A stretch of 64,000 nucleotides of DNA from Nocardia pneumoniae NBRC 100136 (lineage in GTDB: Bacteria; Actinomycetota; Actinomycetes; Mycobacteriales; Mycobacteriaceae). A program made the position numbers and the translations under genes. The stretch is taken from contig NZ_BAGF01000146.1 in the NCBI RefSeq assembly GCF_000308755.1, positions 1-64,000 on the forward strand, read 5' to 3'. Shown here in pieces: positions 44,932-53,912 of this stretch. The notes beneath the pieces are model-generated. The model searched no databases, had not been told where the DNA came from, and saw only the letters and a list, made by a program, of their open reading frames with translations. The stretch's first letter is position 1, and each line of letters starts with the position of its first letter.

Positions 44932-47900
44932 TTACCGAATGGCCGGGCCTTGGGGAGGAGATCCGGCGTCGAGGATGAATACCGGTCGGTTGCGCCACTG
45001 TGGCACCAGGCCGGCAATCGGGTCGAGGTGGCGGTCGCCCATAATCACCAATACAGCATTACCTGCGTCGATCGAGATGTTGATCTCTTCCGCCGCAAAG
45101 ATCCTGCGACGCTCGTGGCAGGCCAACGCGACTGCCTTCACCGGGTGGATCACGGTGCCCTCGGCGGGCGGGGCCGATCCGGTCATGTCGAGGAGGCGAT
45201 CGATGTCGTCCTGGTCGTTGCGGAAACCGTCACCGAGCGGCCAGTCCGGACAGAGCTGGTGAAACGCCTGGCGGAACCATCCGACAGGGTCGTCGCCTGT
45301 GTAGTTCGGGAAGAACCGCCGTGCTTGCCCGCGGGCAGCTTCCTCCAGGACCTCCCGCGGGTCACGGCCGCTCTGGAGTCCTTGACGCTGCATTCTCGTG
45401 ACCGCGTACACGTATATAGCGTCGATACCGTGACCGGCAGCGACCAGGCCGGCGCCGGTATCCGCCAAAGGTTCCTCCAAGCCTTCGACCTTTACCCCCT
45501 GGCTTTTTGCCATGTAGGCGATTGCACCGATCTCCCCACGCTGACTTCGGAAGGCTTCGTCGATGCTTGCCCAAGGCACCGCCTCCTGCCGGCCCACGAC
45601 CAAGCCTTCCAGTTTGACAGCTCGCGGCATGCCGACCGTTCGGTCGAACCACTGCTCTGCGGCCGACAACAGTGCCAGGGAACGGCCGTCCAGCGGATCG
45701 TGGAGATGAAACGGTGCGATGAAGGTTGCCAGGCCGTCCTCGGATTCGACAAACAGATGTGGTCTGTCGGTGTGATATAGGTGGTCCCGCTTGAATTCGA
45801 GAAGGTTGTGCCGGTTCCCTGCTACCGCTGGTGCTGCGTCGGCGGGTTCCTGCTTCGAGAGTTCTGACGGTGTCCATGGTGTGGTCGGACCGGCCGATAT
45901 GGGCACCGGCAGCGGCCGCATAACCGGAGCAGTTACCTGATCAGGCGCGGGGCCACGGTCGCCGCCGCGATCCTGCTTCGGTGAATTACGTTCCGACATC
46001 ATCAAGTCCGCAATACGGCGCAGCGCAGGTTCCGCCTCGGCAATCAATTCGTGCTCGATCTGCCCCCCGTAAAGGTACCGTACGAGAAGCCGTCCGACCC
46101 GGGCGCGGGCTTCTTCGTCGAGCGAATCGATGGCAAGTGCCCAGTCCAGCCCGTTCGCCGACTCTAGAATGGCGGGCCAGTGCCCGTACTGGCTTGCCGC
46201 CCAGCCACTGAGGGCGGAGGCCCAATGGACAGGGTGCCGGTCAGACAGTCGCGCGAGCCCTTCCCATCCATTCTTCGTCAAGATATCGGTTACCTGATGT
46301 CGTGCATACTCCACGACGGCACTTATCGCCGCCTCTGCCGAGGCGCCCTTACCGAGCTCGGCCTCCACCAACATTCGCACGTCACGTTCGTTGACCTCGG
46401 GAAATACGGAACTCAGTAGATGATAATTCTTCAGAATATCGGCCGGTATGCGCTGTCCGATTATATGACCTTTGCCAGGCGACTGTACGAGTCCCCTTAT
46501 TTCGAGCAGAATATCCACCGCGATCTGGTCCCTCCCCTTCTCGCTGGAATCCGATCGCACCTCGTATCGAAGGTTGTTCTCAACAGATACATCGGCGGTG
46601 ATGATACTCAGATTACCAACCCACGGGGTCTGTTTCCGGAATGTAAGGTAAACGCGCCTCGCGTGTTCCTGTTTACAGGCGACGACAAGCGAGGCGACAC
46701 TATAACCATGACGTTCCAAAATGGCCACAGATTTCGAAGCATTTTGCCTGGTATTCTCCGCGAACGGTTCTTCGATGCTTCTGCCGGAGTTCAGACCCAG
46801 CTTCTCGGCGGCTAACCTGAACCGCTTGGCCTCGGAATTGATTCTCAACTCATCAAGGGTTCTGTGGACCTGATCGTCTTCCGTTGACCCGGGTCGGCTC
46901 TCCTCGTTTCCGGACCATCCTGTGAACACGACCGGAATATCCGCCGGAAAATAGTTTGCCGCGACGGCGGCCGTACCGATATATGGGCTACCGAGTACGA
47001 TGCCGGCATCGTAATGGCCCCTGGGATCGAACTCCCACATCGGGTCGTGCCGCAAATAGTCGAATATAGATGCCAGTTCGGACAGCATCTTGTCGGTATC
47101 GACCCCTCGATCCCGAAGGCCCTGACTCCAGGCAGCGAAGGCGTCATCGGCCGCCGCGCGAGCTATCCGCGGATTCTGTTCCGGCGGGGCGGGCGCCTGT
47201 TGTTTGCGGCGACGCGGCCCGCCAGACTCGGCGCTGATGTCGGATGCCTTGGCCCATGGTGTCGGACGAGCCGGGACCACGGGCCCGGGCGCTCGCGCCA
47301 ACTGCCAGGGCGGGAGTTCATTGGGGGATGGTATGCCACGTTGATCGGGGATGTAGCCGAGACTGTCTGCGTACAGGAAGGGACGAGTTGTCGGATCGTG
47401 CGGCGCCCCTGGGGTATCCGGACCGGGTTGGATAGCGTAATGCGAGATGGGAGGCATTTCGGCAGGGATTGGAAATGGGCTGGCGGAGAGGTGGGTCGCG
47501 GGCGCAGCAGAGGGGCGCGGGTGTGGCGAGACTTCCGGTGGGGGTGCGTGTCGGCCTGCTTCGTCGTTCGCGCTGTGTGGGACGGCTGTGTCGGGGATGT
47601 CGATCGGTGGTCGGTAGGCGGGAGGCAGCGCGTCGGCCTCGGTGGAAGCAGCCGACGGTAGATGGGGGACGACGGGAATCGTATTTGGGGGCGGCTCGTC
47701 CGAAGAGTTCGGCGTGCCGGGAATGACGTATGTAGTCCGCGGCGGTTGCGAATGCTCTTCTGGTGTCGCAGTGGGGAATTCCGGGACCGGTGGGTTGCTC
47801 GGAACAGGAATGTAGCCGGGGGCGGGGAGGTCCGCGATCGTCGTGATCTCGTTCGGACTTCGCCATTCCTCCGGGTCACGTCTGGCTACGTCGTCGTCGG

Positions 47901-50022
47901 TGCCGGTCGCCGGCAGGTCCGAATGGCTTTCCGGGTCCCGGTCCGCAGGCTGGTTTTCGCGGCCGGATGTGGCAGGTGGTGCACCTGCTGCGGACGGCGG
48001 TACCGGGAATCGCGGCATGGTACTCGGAGTCTGGACCACATCCGGAGTCGCAGAGGCCGTCACAGGTGACGACCGCACTGGTTGCGGCGGCTCTGCAGAG
48101 GTGGGCGCTGAATGTGTGCCGAGACCGGGTTGCGAGGCGAAGGTTCCTGAGCCAGGGCGGTCGGTACTTGATCCCAGGATGTCGACGAAGGGATGGTTCA
48201 GCGGGTGACCGGGAGGCGGTTCTGATGTGTCGGAGGTACTGATGCCGCGATGCACATGAGCATCCGACCCGCCCGGCGGAGCTGAGGATGGCACCGACGC
48301 GGCTCCCGGTTGTGGCGATGAGTCAGGAGTGCGGGTGCTGACGTCTGTCACGGTCGCCGTATGTGTATCCACCTGAGGGCTATGGGCGTTCGTCGATGTG
48401 AGCCCTGGCTCGGCGTCCGGCCCGGACCGTACGCCGACCCCGCCGTCGATCCGTGCCGCGTCTACGAGGACACCGGCCAGACTCAGCTGGGCAGCTCGGT
48501 TTTCACCATGACCGGCCGCTGTGCCAGGTGTCCGGCCCCCGAGTGCCGAGTGTCCCGACATCGGCGCGGTCAGGTCGGCCCCCTGTGCGCGGAAATGGTC
48601 GAACACCAGGTCCCAGCCCCGCCAGCCAGGACCACGCCCGGACACCGGCCTCGCACCACCCGAGGGCGACGACTGCCCGCCGGGCGGTGCGTTGGGCGGC
48701 GGGGCTTCGGGACCCGACATCTCGGCGAGTACCTGCATTGCCTCGGCATCAGCGCGTTCCCGCAGTTGCCTCGGGTCTACGGTCTCTATTCTCTGTTTCC
48801 CGTTCGCGGTGGCGTCGGCGTGTTCGTTGATGAACTCGGCTGCTCCGTGGCGCGCATGCGGCGGCAGGTCGTCGAATCGCGCGTTCCTGGTGAATTCCCT
48901 CGCAATCTCCCTGCCGAGATCAGCGAGTTCCGCCGAGAGTTCGGGTTTCGATGTGTGCCCGTCCCCAGCGTCCGATTTCGCCGCCCGCGCACCAGGCGTA
49001 TCGGGCTCGCCGCCCCCCGGCATCAGGTCATCACGCGATACGCCACGTCGAGAGACGCTATCCGGTGTCGCCCACGGCGAGGGTGTTCCGTCGGCCTGCG
49101 CGGTCGACGGGACACGAAATGCAGCAGCGGTGCTGACCACCAGTCCCCCAGCGGCGCCCATAATCATCATCTCCGCTAGCGTCTTGGGCTGGATCGCGTC
49201 ACCGCCGAACATCGGCATCGCCAAGGTTGCGGCCGCACCACCCGAAGCACCGGCCACAGCACCCGTCACAGGCGCCACCAGCCGCGCGGGTACGCCGGTA
49301 TCGGTGATCCGGGGCAGCAACCAGCGGCCGGCCAGCACACCTGCCACGCCGCCGACACCACCGATCGCCGCCGCCGAACCCACCCGGCCCCAGTCCAAAC
49401 TCGTGCGGCTTCCCGGTCGCCCGTCTCCCGCCGCGATCTGCATCGACTGTGCAGCCACCTGCACCCCGCCCATCGTCGACGCCCCCGCGACCACCGCTCC
49501 GGCCGAATTCGCCAACTTCGGGAAAGCCTCGGCGAACCGGGTCCACCTCTGCATCAACCACGTCAGCGCACGCCGGCGCACCAGCCCCGCCTCGACATCG
49601 GCCCGCAACTTGGCCGCCAACGCGGTTCCCGGCGACGCCGCACACCACAACCAACTCACCACCAGCGCGCAAGCAATCGAGATTACCTCGTACACCAACA
49701 CTTCGAGGGTGTTCGCAGCCTCATACAGGAACTGCGCAACCGCTGTGTTCGCATCGAGCTGCGCCCGAGTAGCCGCAATCTGACGATCGACACCTTCACG
49801 AATTGCCGCACCCGTCTCCCCTTCGATCGCCCACTCCAGGGCATCACGGCGTTGCTGCTCGAGCCGGTGTAGCGTCCCCGTCAGCCGCCGCGCCGACCGC
49901 GCAAAGGCATCGGCCACACGCCGCGTTGCCTCGAGATTTCCATCCCGCGCCCCGTCCGGAATATGACCGATTACCCATCGAGTGACCTCGTCGGGAAAAT
50001 ATGACGGAATCTCGATTACCAC
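44932..50022 (-). CDS. Giant CpnT-like exported protein with DUF218 and a second C-terminal domain
   Basis: 1,696 residues. Residues 1-330 match the N-terminal part of CpnT-type proteins (VIEIPSYFPDEVTRWVIGHI, long helices, then Gly/Ala-rich membrane-like segments). Residues ~330-950 are a Pro/Thr/Ser-rich linker. At about 1000-1160 a DUF218 (YdcF/SanA-like) domain appears: YDAGIVLGSPYIGTAAVAAN, IPVVFTGWSGNEESRPG, EEPFAENTRQNASKSVAILE and SLVVACKQEHARRVYLTFRK. The last ~290 residues (SVRG-free region from 1407) have LEGLVVGRQEAVPW, GVKVEGLEEP and AVLVIMGDRHLDP, weakly like TraB/Tiki or ChaN-type domains. In CpnT the C-terminus is a toxin; here the two enzyme-like domains may take that role. 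Third gene after 52301 and 51866. Confidence 0.75.
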   Translation of the reverse strand: MVIEIPSYFPDEVTRWVIGHIPDGARDGNLEATRRVADAFARSARRLTGTLHRLEQQRRDALEWAIEGETGAAIREGVDRQIAATRAQLDANTAVAQFLYEAANTLEVLVYEVISIACALVVSWLWCAASPGTALAAKLRADVEAGLVRRRALTWLMQRWTRFAEAFPKLANSAGAVVAGASTMGGVQVAAQSMQIAAGDGRPGSRTSLDWGRVGSAAAIGGVGGVAGVLAGRWLLPRITDTGVPARLVAPVTGAVAGASGGAAATLAMPMFGGDAIQPKTLAEMMIMGAAGGLVVSTAAAFRVPSTAQADGTPSPWATPDSVSRRGVSRDDLMPGGGEPDTPGARAAKSDAGDGHTSKPELSAELADLGREIAREFTRNARFDDLPPHARHGAAEFINEHADATANGKQRIETVDPRQLRERADAEAMQVLAEMSGPEAPPPNAPPGGQSSPSGGARPVSGRGPGWRGWDLVFDHFRAQGADLTAPMSGHSALGGRTPGTAAGHGENRAAQLSLAGVLVDAARIDGGVGVRSGPDAEPGLTSTNAHSPQVDTHTATVTDVSTRTPDSSPQPGAASVPSSAPPGGSDAHVHRGISTSDTSEPPPGHPLNHPFVDILGSSTDRPGSGTFASQPGLGTHSAPTSAEPPQPVRSSPVTASATPDVVQTPSTMPRFPVPPSAAGAPPATSGRENQPADRDPESHSDLPATGTDDDVARRDPEEWRSPNEITTIADLPAPGYIPVPSNPPVPEFPTATPEEHSQPPRTTYVIPGTPNSSDEPPPNTIPVVPHLPSAASTEADALPPAYRPPIDIPDTAVPHSANDEAGRHAPPPEVSPHPRPSAAPATHLSASPFPIPAEMPPISHYAIQPGPDTPGAPHDPTTRPFLYADSLGYIPDQRGIPSPNELPPWQLARAPGPVVPARPTPWAKASDISAESGGPRRRKQQAPAPPEQNPRIARAAADDAFAAWSQGLRDRGVDTDKMLSELASIFDYLRHDPMWEFDPRGHYDAGIVLGSPYIGTAAVAANYFPADIPVVFTGWSGNEESRPGSTEDDQVHRTLDELRINSEAKRFRLAAEKLGLNSGRSIEEPFAENTRQNASKSVAILERHGYSVASLVVACKQEHARRVYLTFRKQTPWVGNLSIITADVSVENNLRYEVRSDSSEKGRDQIAVDILLEIRGLVQSPGKGHIIGQRIPADILKNYHLLSSVFPEVNERDVRMLVEAELGKGASAEAAISAVVEYARHQVTDILTKNGWEGLARLSDRHPVHWASALSGWAASQYGHWPAILESANGLDWALAIDSLDEEARARVGRLLVRYLYGGQIEHELIAEAEPALRRIADLMMSERNSPKQDRGGDRGPAPDQVTAPVMRPLPVPISAGPTTPWTPSELSKQEPADAAPAVAGNRHNLLEFKRDHLYHTDRPHLFVESEDGLATFIAPFHLHDPLDGRSLALLSAAEQWFDRTVGMPRAVKLEGLVVGRQEAVPWASIDEAFRSQRGEIGAIAYMAKSQGVKVEGLEEPLADTGAGLVAAGHGIDAIYVYAVTRMQRQGLQSGRDPREVLEEAARGQARRFFPNYTGDDPVGWFRQAFHQLCPDWPLGDGFRNDQDDIDRLLDMTGSAPPAEGTVIHPVKAVALACHERRRIFAAEEINISIDAGNAVLVIMGDRHLDPIAGLVPQWRNRPVFILDAGSPPQGPAIR

Positions 50023-50081
50023 CGCCGTTGACCCCTTTGCACTCCGTTCTCACCATGAATACGAATTCCATGCGTCGACGG

Positions 50082-51866
50082 TCAGCACGGCCGATCGGGT
50101 GAGTTGACGAGGCTTTCCGGCTCTGCCGATTTCGACCTGCCACGGGCGCACTCCACCAGCAGCCGGTGCAGTGGTTTCGCTGGCTGGCATGCATCAGCGC
50201 ACAGCTCGACCTCGGCGAATGCCGCCAGTAGGGCCGAACGCGGTTGGAATCGGCCGTCGATGATGCTGCGGCCACCCAGTCTGTTTCGCCACTCGCGATA
50301 CCCATGAACGACCCCTGCAAGGGTGGCGCCTTTGTTCCACGGTCCGTACAACCGATGATACTCGGTGATCAGCGTGCGCTGCGCCGATCGTCGAGGGCGT
50401 GGCCCCGCGGAACTCTCCATAATCTGGCCGATGGCATTGACTACGCTTCCATATATAGGCCTGTTCGCGGATTCGACCGTCAGCATCCCAGCGTGGATTG
50501 CGGCATCGACCTTTTCTGCCAGTAGGGCCGGGTCCGCCGCGATTACGCGGTCAAGCTGTATCCACGGCTTGCCTCTACGACCCACTGTTTTGGTACCGAA
50601 CCTCCCCCATTCGACGTCCGACATCTGCTTACCTCCGAGTCCGGCGATCTCGATTCCGCCGATTTCGAGAAACGGATATCTGCCCAGAATGTGATCGAAG
50701 GCCGAGGTTATCTCGGCCACCGCGTCGACGGTGATGCCGGAACCATCGAATCCTTGAACCAGCAAACCGTGCTTGGTAGCCAGCGCCCATATCGCTTCGA
50801 TCGCCACGGGATCGGTCGGCACCGGACATTCGGCCTGGTCGTCCGAGGTGCGGCGATTGTTGCGGGCCCTGTCGTTTCGCTTCCGCTCGGCCGAACCAGC
50901 CATGGCACCAGGTCCTGCAGGCGCCGCGGCACCAGGTCCTGCAGGCGCCGGCGCGAAGACCCGGCTCGGTGGGTGGTTTCCGGGACCTATCCGCGACCAC
51001 GGAGAACTGACGGCGGATGATACACCCCTGCGTGTGCCCGGTTTCTCCGACCAGGGCGTCGTGGCATGCTTCGGAGCTATCGGCGCGTTGACGCCGTGGG
51101 GGTTTGTGGCGGCCGACATCGCGCTGCCGACCGGGTGAGGTGCCGGTCGTGCTGCCGACCGCCCGGCTGTTCCCGTCGCCCAGTTGGGTGCACTGCCCGG
51201 AACATTTTGCTGTGCAACGGGATCCATACCGGTTGGCGGCGTCGCCGCACGGGGTGAGCTATCGTCCCGGTCGTGCCCGCCGACGGGCGGTTGCGAGAAA
51301 TCAGCCAGACCTGCGGCAGGCTGGGCCGCCTCCAATAGGGAACCTGCATCCGGTGCCGTCTGTTGCTCGTCGACCTGTCCGTAGTCCACTGGCGGAAAAC
51401 TCTTCAACGGCACAACCGACTGCGGCACACCGACATCCCGCATCGCAGCAGGCTGTGTGCCCAGCTGTTGTGCCGCCGCCATGCCGAAGCCGGTGTTCTC
51501 GATCTGATTTGCCCCGTCCTGATCCTGGCTACCGAAACTATCGACGGCCCGCGATATTCCAGCGCTCAATCGGTGCAGGTTGTCAACGAGATTCTGGTAT
51601 CCGTCGAGGGTCTCCCGAGCACGCGGCTCGAAGGCATCGTTGATCATCCGGCCGGGTTCGTCGTCTCCCCATGGTCGGCCTTCCCGTGCAAGGATGCCGG
51701 TCAACTCGTCCAGGTCTTGCTGCGACTCCTCCGCAATCGCGATGAGCCCGTTGACCAATGTGTCGACAAGCTCCTCGTCGACATACAGCAACGGTGTCGA
51801 ACCCGACAAACCTTCACTCCCGCCCATGGCACCGGATACGTCTCTGTCGCGTGCCGCGGTCCTCAT
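50082..51866 (-). CDS. WXG100-like N-terminus with unknown C-terminal domain
   Basis: 594 residues (start 51866; an ATG at 51827 is an alternative). The first ~110 residues form a helical hairpin with a W-G turn (EGRPWGDDEPGRMINDAF), as in WXG100/EspC-type type VII substrates, and an F-x3-D (FGSQD) where YxxxD is expected. A Pro/Ala-rich middle follows. The C-terminal ~230 residues are compact (YPFLEIGGIEIAGLGGKQMS, GKPWIQLDRVIAADPALLAE) and may be an effector domain, but I do not recognise it. Between the YbaB-like gene and the giant CpnT-like gene, same strand, gaps of 24 and 59 bp: one operon. Confidence 0.65.
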   Translation of the reverse strand: MRTAARDRDVSGAMGGSEGLSGSTPLLYVDEELVDTLVNGLIAIAEESQQDLDELTGILAREGRPWGDDEPGRMINDAFEPRARETLDGYQNLVDNLHRLSAGISRAVDSFGSQDQDGANQIENTGFGMAAAQQLGTQPAAMRDVGVPQSVVPLKSFPPVDYGQVDEQQTAPDAGSLLEAAQPAAGLADFSQPPVGGHDRDDSSPRAATPPTGMDPVAQQNVPGSAPNWATGTAGRSAARPAPHPVGSAMSAATNPHGVNAPIAPKHATTPWSEKPGTRRGVSSAVSSPWSRIGPGNHPPSRVFAPAPAGPGAAAPAGPGAMAGSAERKRNDRARNNRRTSDDQAECPVPTDPVAIEAIWALATKHGLLVQGFDGSGITVDAVAEITSAFDHILGRYPFLEIGGIEIAGLGGKQMSDVEWGRFGTKTVGRRGKPWIQLDRVIAADPALLAEKVDAAIHAGMLTVESANRPIYGSVVNAIGQIMESSAGPRPRRSAQRTLITEYHRLYGPWNKGATLAGVVHGYREWRNRLGGRSIIDGRFQPRSALLAAFAEVELCADACQPAKPLHRLLVECARGRSKSAEPESLVNSPDRPC

Positions 51867-51890
51867 CCGGAGCCGAACCGTCGCCCCCTC

Positions 51891-52301
51891 TCATCGACCG
51901 TCCGATCTCGTTTCGCACCGCGCACGCAAACTGGGTGCGCCGGCCACCAGATCTGGCATATCCGGGAACGCGTCGGCGATCGAAGCGAGCATCTCGCGCG
52001 TGTACAACTGCGCCCGGCTCGCTGCCTCACGCCCGGCCTCGGTCACCGATCTGCTCAATTGGTCGAGTGTGACGCGCCGGGCATCGGCGCTGAACCGGAC
52101 GTCGGTCACGACGCCGGCAATGTCGACAGTCATTTCGACGAGGCCGTCGACCGAACTTGCTGCGACTCGTTTCGTCTCCAGCTCTTCCTGAATGGCGGTC
52201 AAGCGCGTCTGCTGATCGGCGAGCGCGTCCAAAACTTGGTCGATCTGTTTGCGCATACCGAGGTTCGCTGAACGCAACGCTTCCTGCTCCCAGGGGTCCA
52301 T
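51891..52301 (-). CDS. YbaB/EbfC-like small protein
   Basis: 136 residues from the ATG at 52301 (AGAGG 5 bases upstream). A long first helix (LRSANLGMRKQIDQVLDALA) leads to the two central strands LVEMTVDIAGVVTDVRFSAD and a second helix VTLDQLSRSVTEAGREAASR, the YbaB pattern. First gene of the operon 52301 to 44932. The same type of gene opens the first cassette at 14461-14847, so it seems tied to export of the larger partners. Confidence 0.72.
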   Translation of the reverse strand: MDPWEQEALRSANLGMRKQIDQVLDALADQQTRLTAIQEELETKRVAASSVDGLVEMTVDIAGVVTDVRFSADARRVTLDQLSRSVTEAGREAASRAQLYTREMLASIADAFPDMPDLVAGAPSLRARCETRSDGR

Positions 52302-52432
52302 CGCCACCTCTCGTCGAAGTCCGGATCGGTGGGCCGCCGATCTCCGGCCTTCTTCGAATTACCCTGACCGGCCTGCACCGAACCCCACCATGCCATGTCG
52401 CCGATGCGCATACGGCCATCGTGTATGAATTA

Positions 52433-52475
52433 TTCAGGAGTTCTTAAGAAATGGCTTCCTCAGAAAACCTTCATG
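52433..52475 (-). promoter_or_regulatory. Two direct-repeat pairs in a divergent gap
   Basis: Read on the minus strand: CATGAA (52475-52470) and TCTGAG (52464-52459), then TCTTAA (52449-52444) and CCTGAA (52438-52433). Each pair has an 11-bp period; the pairs start 15 bp apart. They lie in the 219-bp gap between the minus-strand YbaB/WXG/CpnT-like operon (52301) and the plus-strand gene at 52521. Confidence 0.55.
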
Positions 52476-52520
52476 AATACCGCAGGCAAGAATTCGACAG
52501 GAACAATACGGTTTCCTCAC

Positions 52521-53882
52521 GTGACATCAGAGCCACCCGAGTTCACCGTCGACCATCCGCTCAGCCACGCCTTGGCAGCCCATGCGCCTGCGGGCTGGCG
52601 CCGCATCGATGCGGTCTTCGCAATGACGGTGTCTGCAGAAGTTGGCGACGTCGTGTATTCCGTAGGTGGTCGTGTGTTTTCTGCTCATCCTTCCGAGGCC
52701 GCTTTCGCTGCGGCACGGGATGCACGAGCCGCGGCCGGACGGTCGAGATCGGGGGCATGGTGGCGGATTCTGGTAGTAATGGATGTCTCGGGCGCCATGC
52801 AGGTCGACCTCGACCACGGCAGCGAACCGTTCCCTGCGCGGTACCTGTTCCCGCCCGAGGCGTATCGCGCCGACCTGTCGGTGTACCCGCGTGAGCGTCT
52901 GCCGGTGTGGCTGGGCGCCTATATCGCACACGGCGACCGACAGCGGCGCAGGCCGCGGCAGGCGGCTCGGCAGGCATATCTCGATCGCTCGAACAGGGCA
53001 TGGGCGAGGTTGGCAGAGAACGAGTTCCCACCCTTCCCGGCACTGTGGGCACGCTGGGCCACGATCGCCGCGGCATTCGTTGCCGCCGGCTCCGAGCGGG
53101 GCCCGCGAATGCTGCCATGGACCGGTGTCTTCGAAGGCACCGCACACGACGGATCCACACTGCACGTGCTACCCGGAGGACGGGCCGTGCTGTCAGGCGG
53201 CGTCTGGAATGCGTCGACCCTGGATGCCACCTACAACGACGGCGCGCCCATGCCGGACCTGTATGTGGGAGCGCCCGACTGGGTGGCAGAGCCCGCGCTG
53301 AACCCACGCGTCGAAGTCGGGCTGCTCTCGTTCTGCTACTGGTGGGATGCCGGCCATTGGTATCGCGGTCAGTCGCCGTCGGCAGCTGAATGCGCCCCGG
53401 CCGTACCGGGAATGTGGACTCGCGAGACCACAACTGGCCTCGTACAGGACCTTGCCCCGGACGGTCGCGCGGAGGCAATCGCGACCCTGGTGGCCGCCGC
53501 CGAAGAGGGTGGAGTGACCCGGGCCCACCTGCACCATGTCTTCGGAGCGGAGGAACGGTTCGACATCGACGGCGCGTTCCACCAGTACATGCTCGCCGGC
53601 CTGGTCGGACCGACATACGAACCAATCACGGCCGAGGAAGCGATAGCCCGGGTACGTGATTACATCGCCGGACTCGGGCTCGATACCACGGGATATCCGA
53701 CGTCACAGTTGGCAGCCCAGCGATTCAGCGTCGGATGGGCAGTGTCGGTCCCAGTTCCGGAAGGGAAAATCGCCCTCGGCAGGGCGACCTTCTACATCGG
53801 AGACGACGGCGTACTCGAATATTCGTCGGCTGCCCCGGAAACCTGCATCGCACGCGTCGAGCAAAGAATCGTCAACCTATAG
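52521..53882 (+). CDS. Unknown protein with YrhB/Imm35-like C-terminus
   Basis: 453 residues from a GTG at 52521; the frame is open to 52395. Most of the protein is globular and unrecognised (HAPAGWRRIDAVFAMTVSAE, GDVVYSVGGRVFSAH, PPFPALWARWATIAAAFVAA). The last ~90 residues (TAEEAIARVRDYIAGLGLD, then QRFSVGWAVSVPVPEGKIAL, GRATFYIGDDGVLEYSSAAP) follow the pattern of YrhB/immunity-35-type domains, where a G-W strand and a D-G-x6-SS turn are typical. No signal peptide. It is divergent from the operon of the giant CpnT-like protein, so a role as immunity or control factor is possible (inference). Confidence 0.5.
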   Translation: MTSEPPEFTVDHPLSHALAAHAPAGWRRIDAVFAMTVSAEVGDVVYSVGGRVFSAHPSEAAFAAARDARAAAGRSRSGAWWRILVVMDVSGAMQVDLDHGSEPFPARYLFPPEAYRADLSVYPRERLPVWLGAYIAHGDRQRRRPRQAARQAYLDRSNRAWARLAENEFPPFPALWARWATIAAAFVAAGSERGPRMLPWTGVFEGTAHDGSTLHVLPGGRAVLSGGVWNASTLDATYNDGAPMPDLYVGAPDWVAEPALNPRVEVGLLSFCYWWDAGHWYRGQSPSAAECAPAVPGMWTRETTTGLVQDLAPDGRAEAIATLVAAAEEGGVTRAHLHHVFGAEERFDIDGAFHQYMLAGLVGPTYEPITAEEAIARVRDYIAGLGLDTTGYPTSQLAAQRFSVGWAVSVPVPEGKIALGRATFYIGDDGVLEYSSAAPETCIARVEQRIVNL

Positions 53883-53912
53883 CGTCGGCGAGTCGAGCGC
53901 CGCGATCGTCCC

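Noticed and set aside
46420..46815. Plus-strand 131-residue ORF inside the giant gene
   Set aside because: It is opposite to the DUF218 part of the giant protein, whose match explains this DNA.
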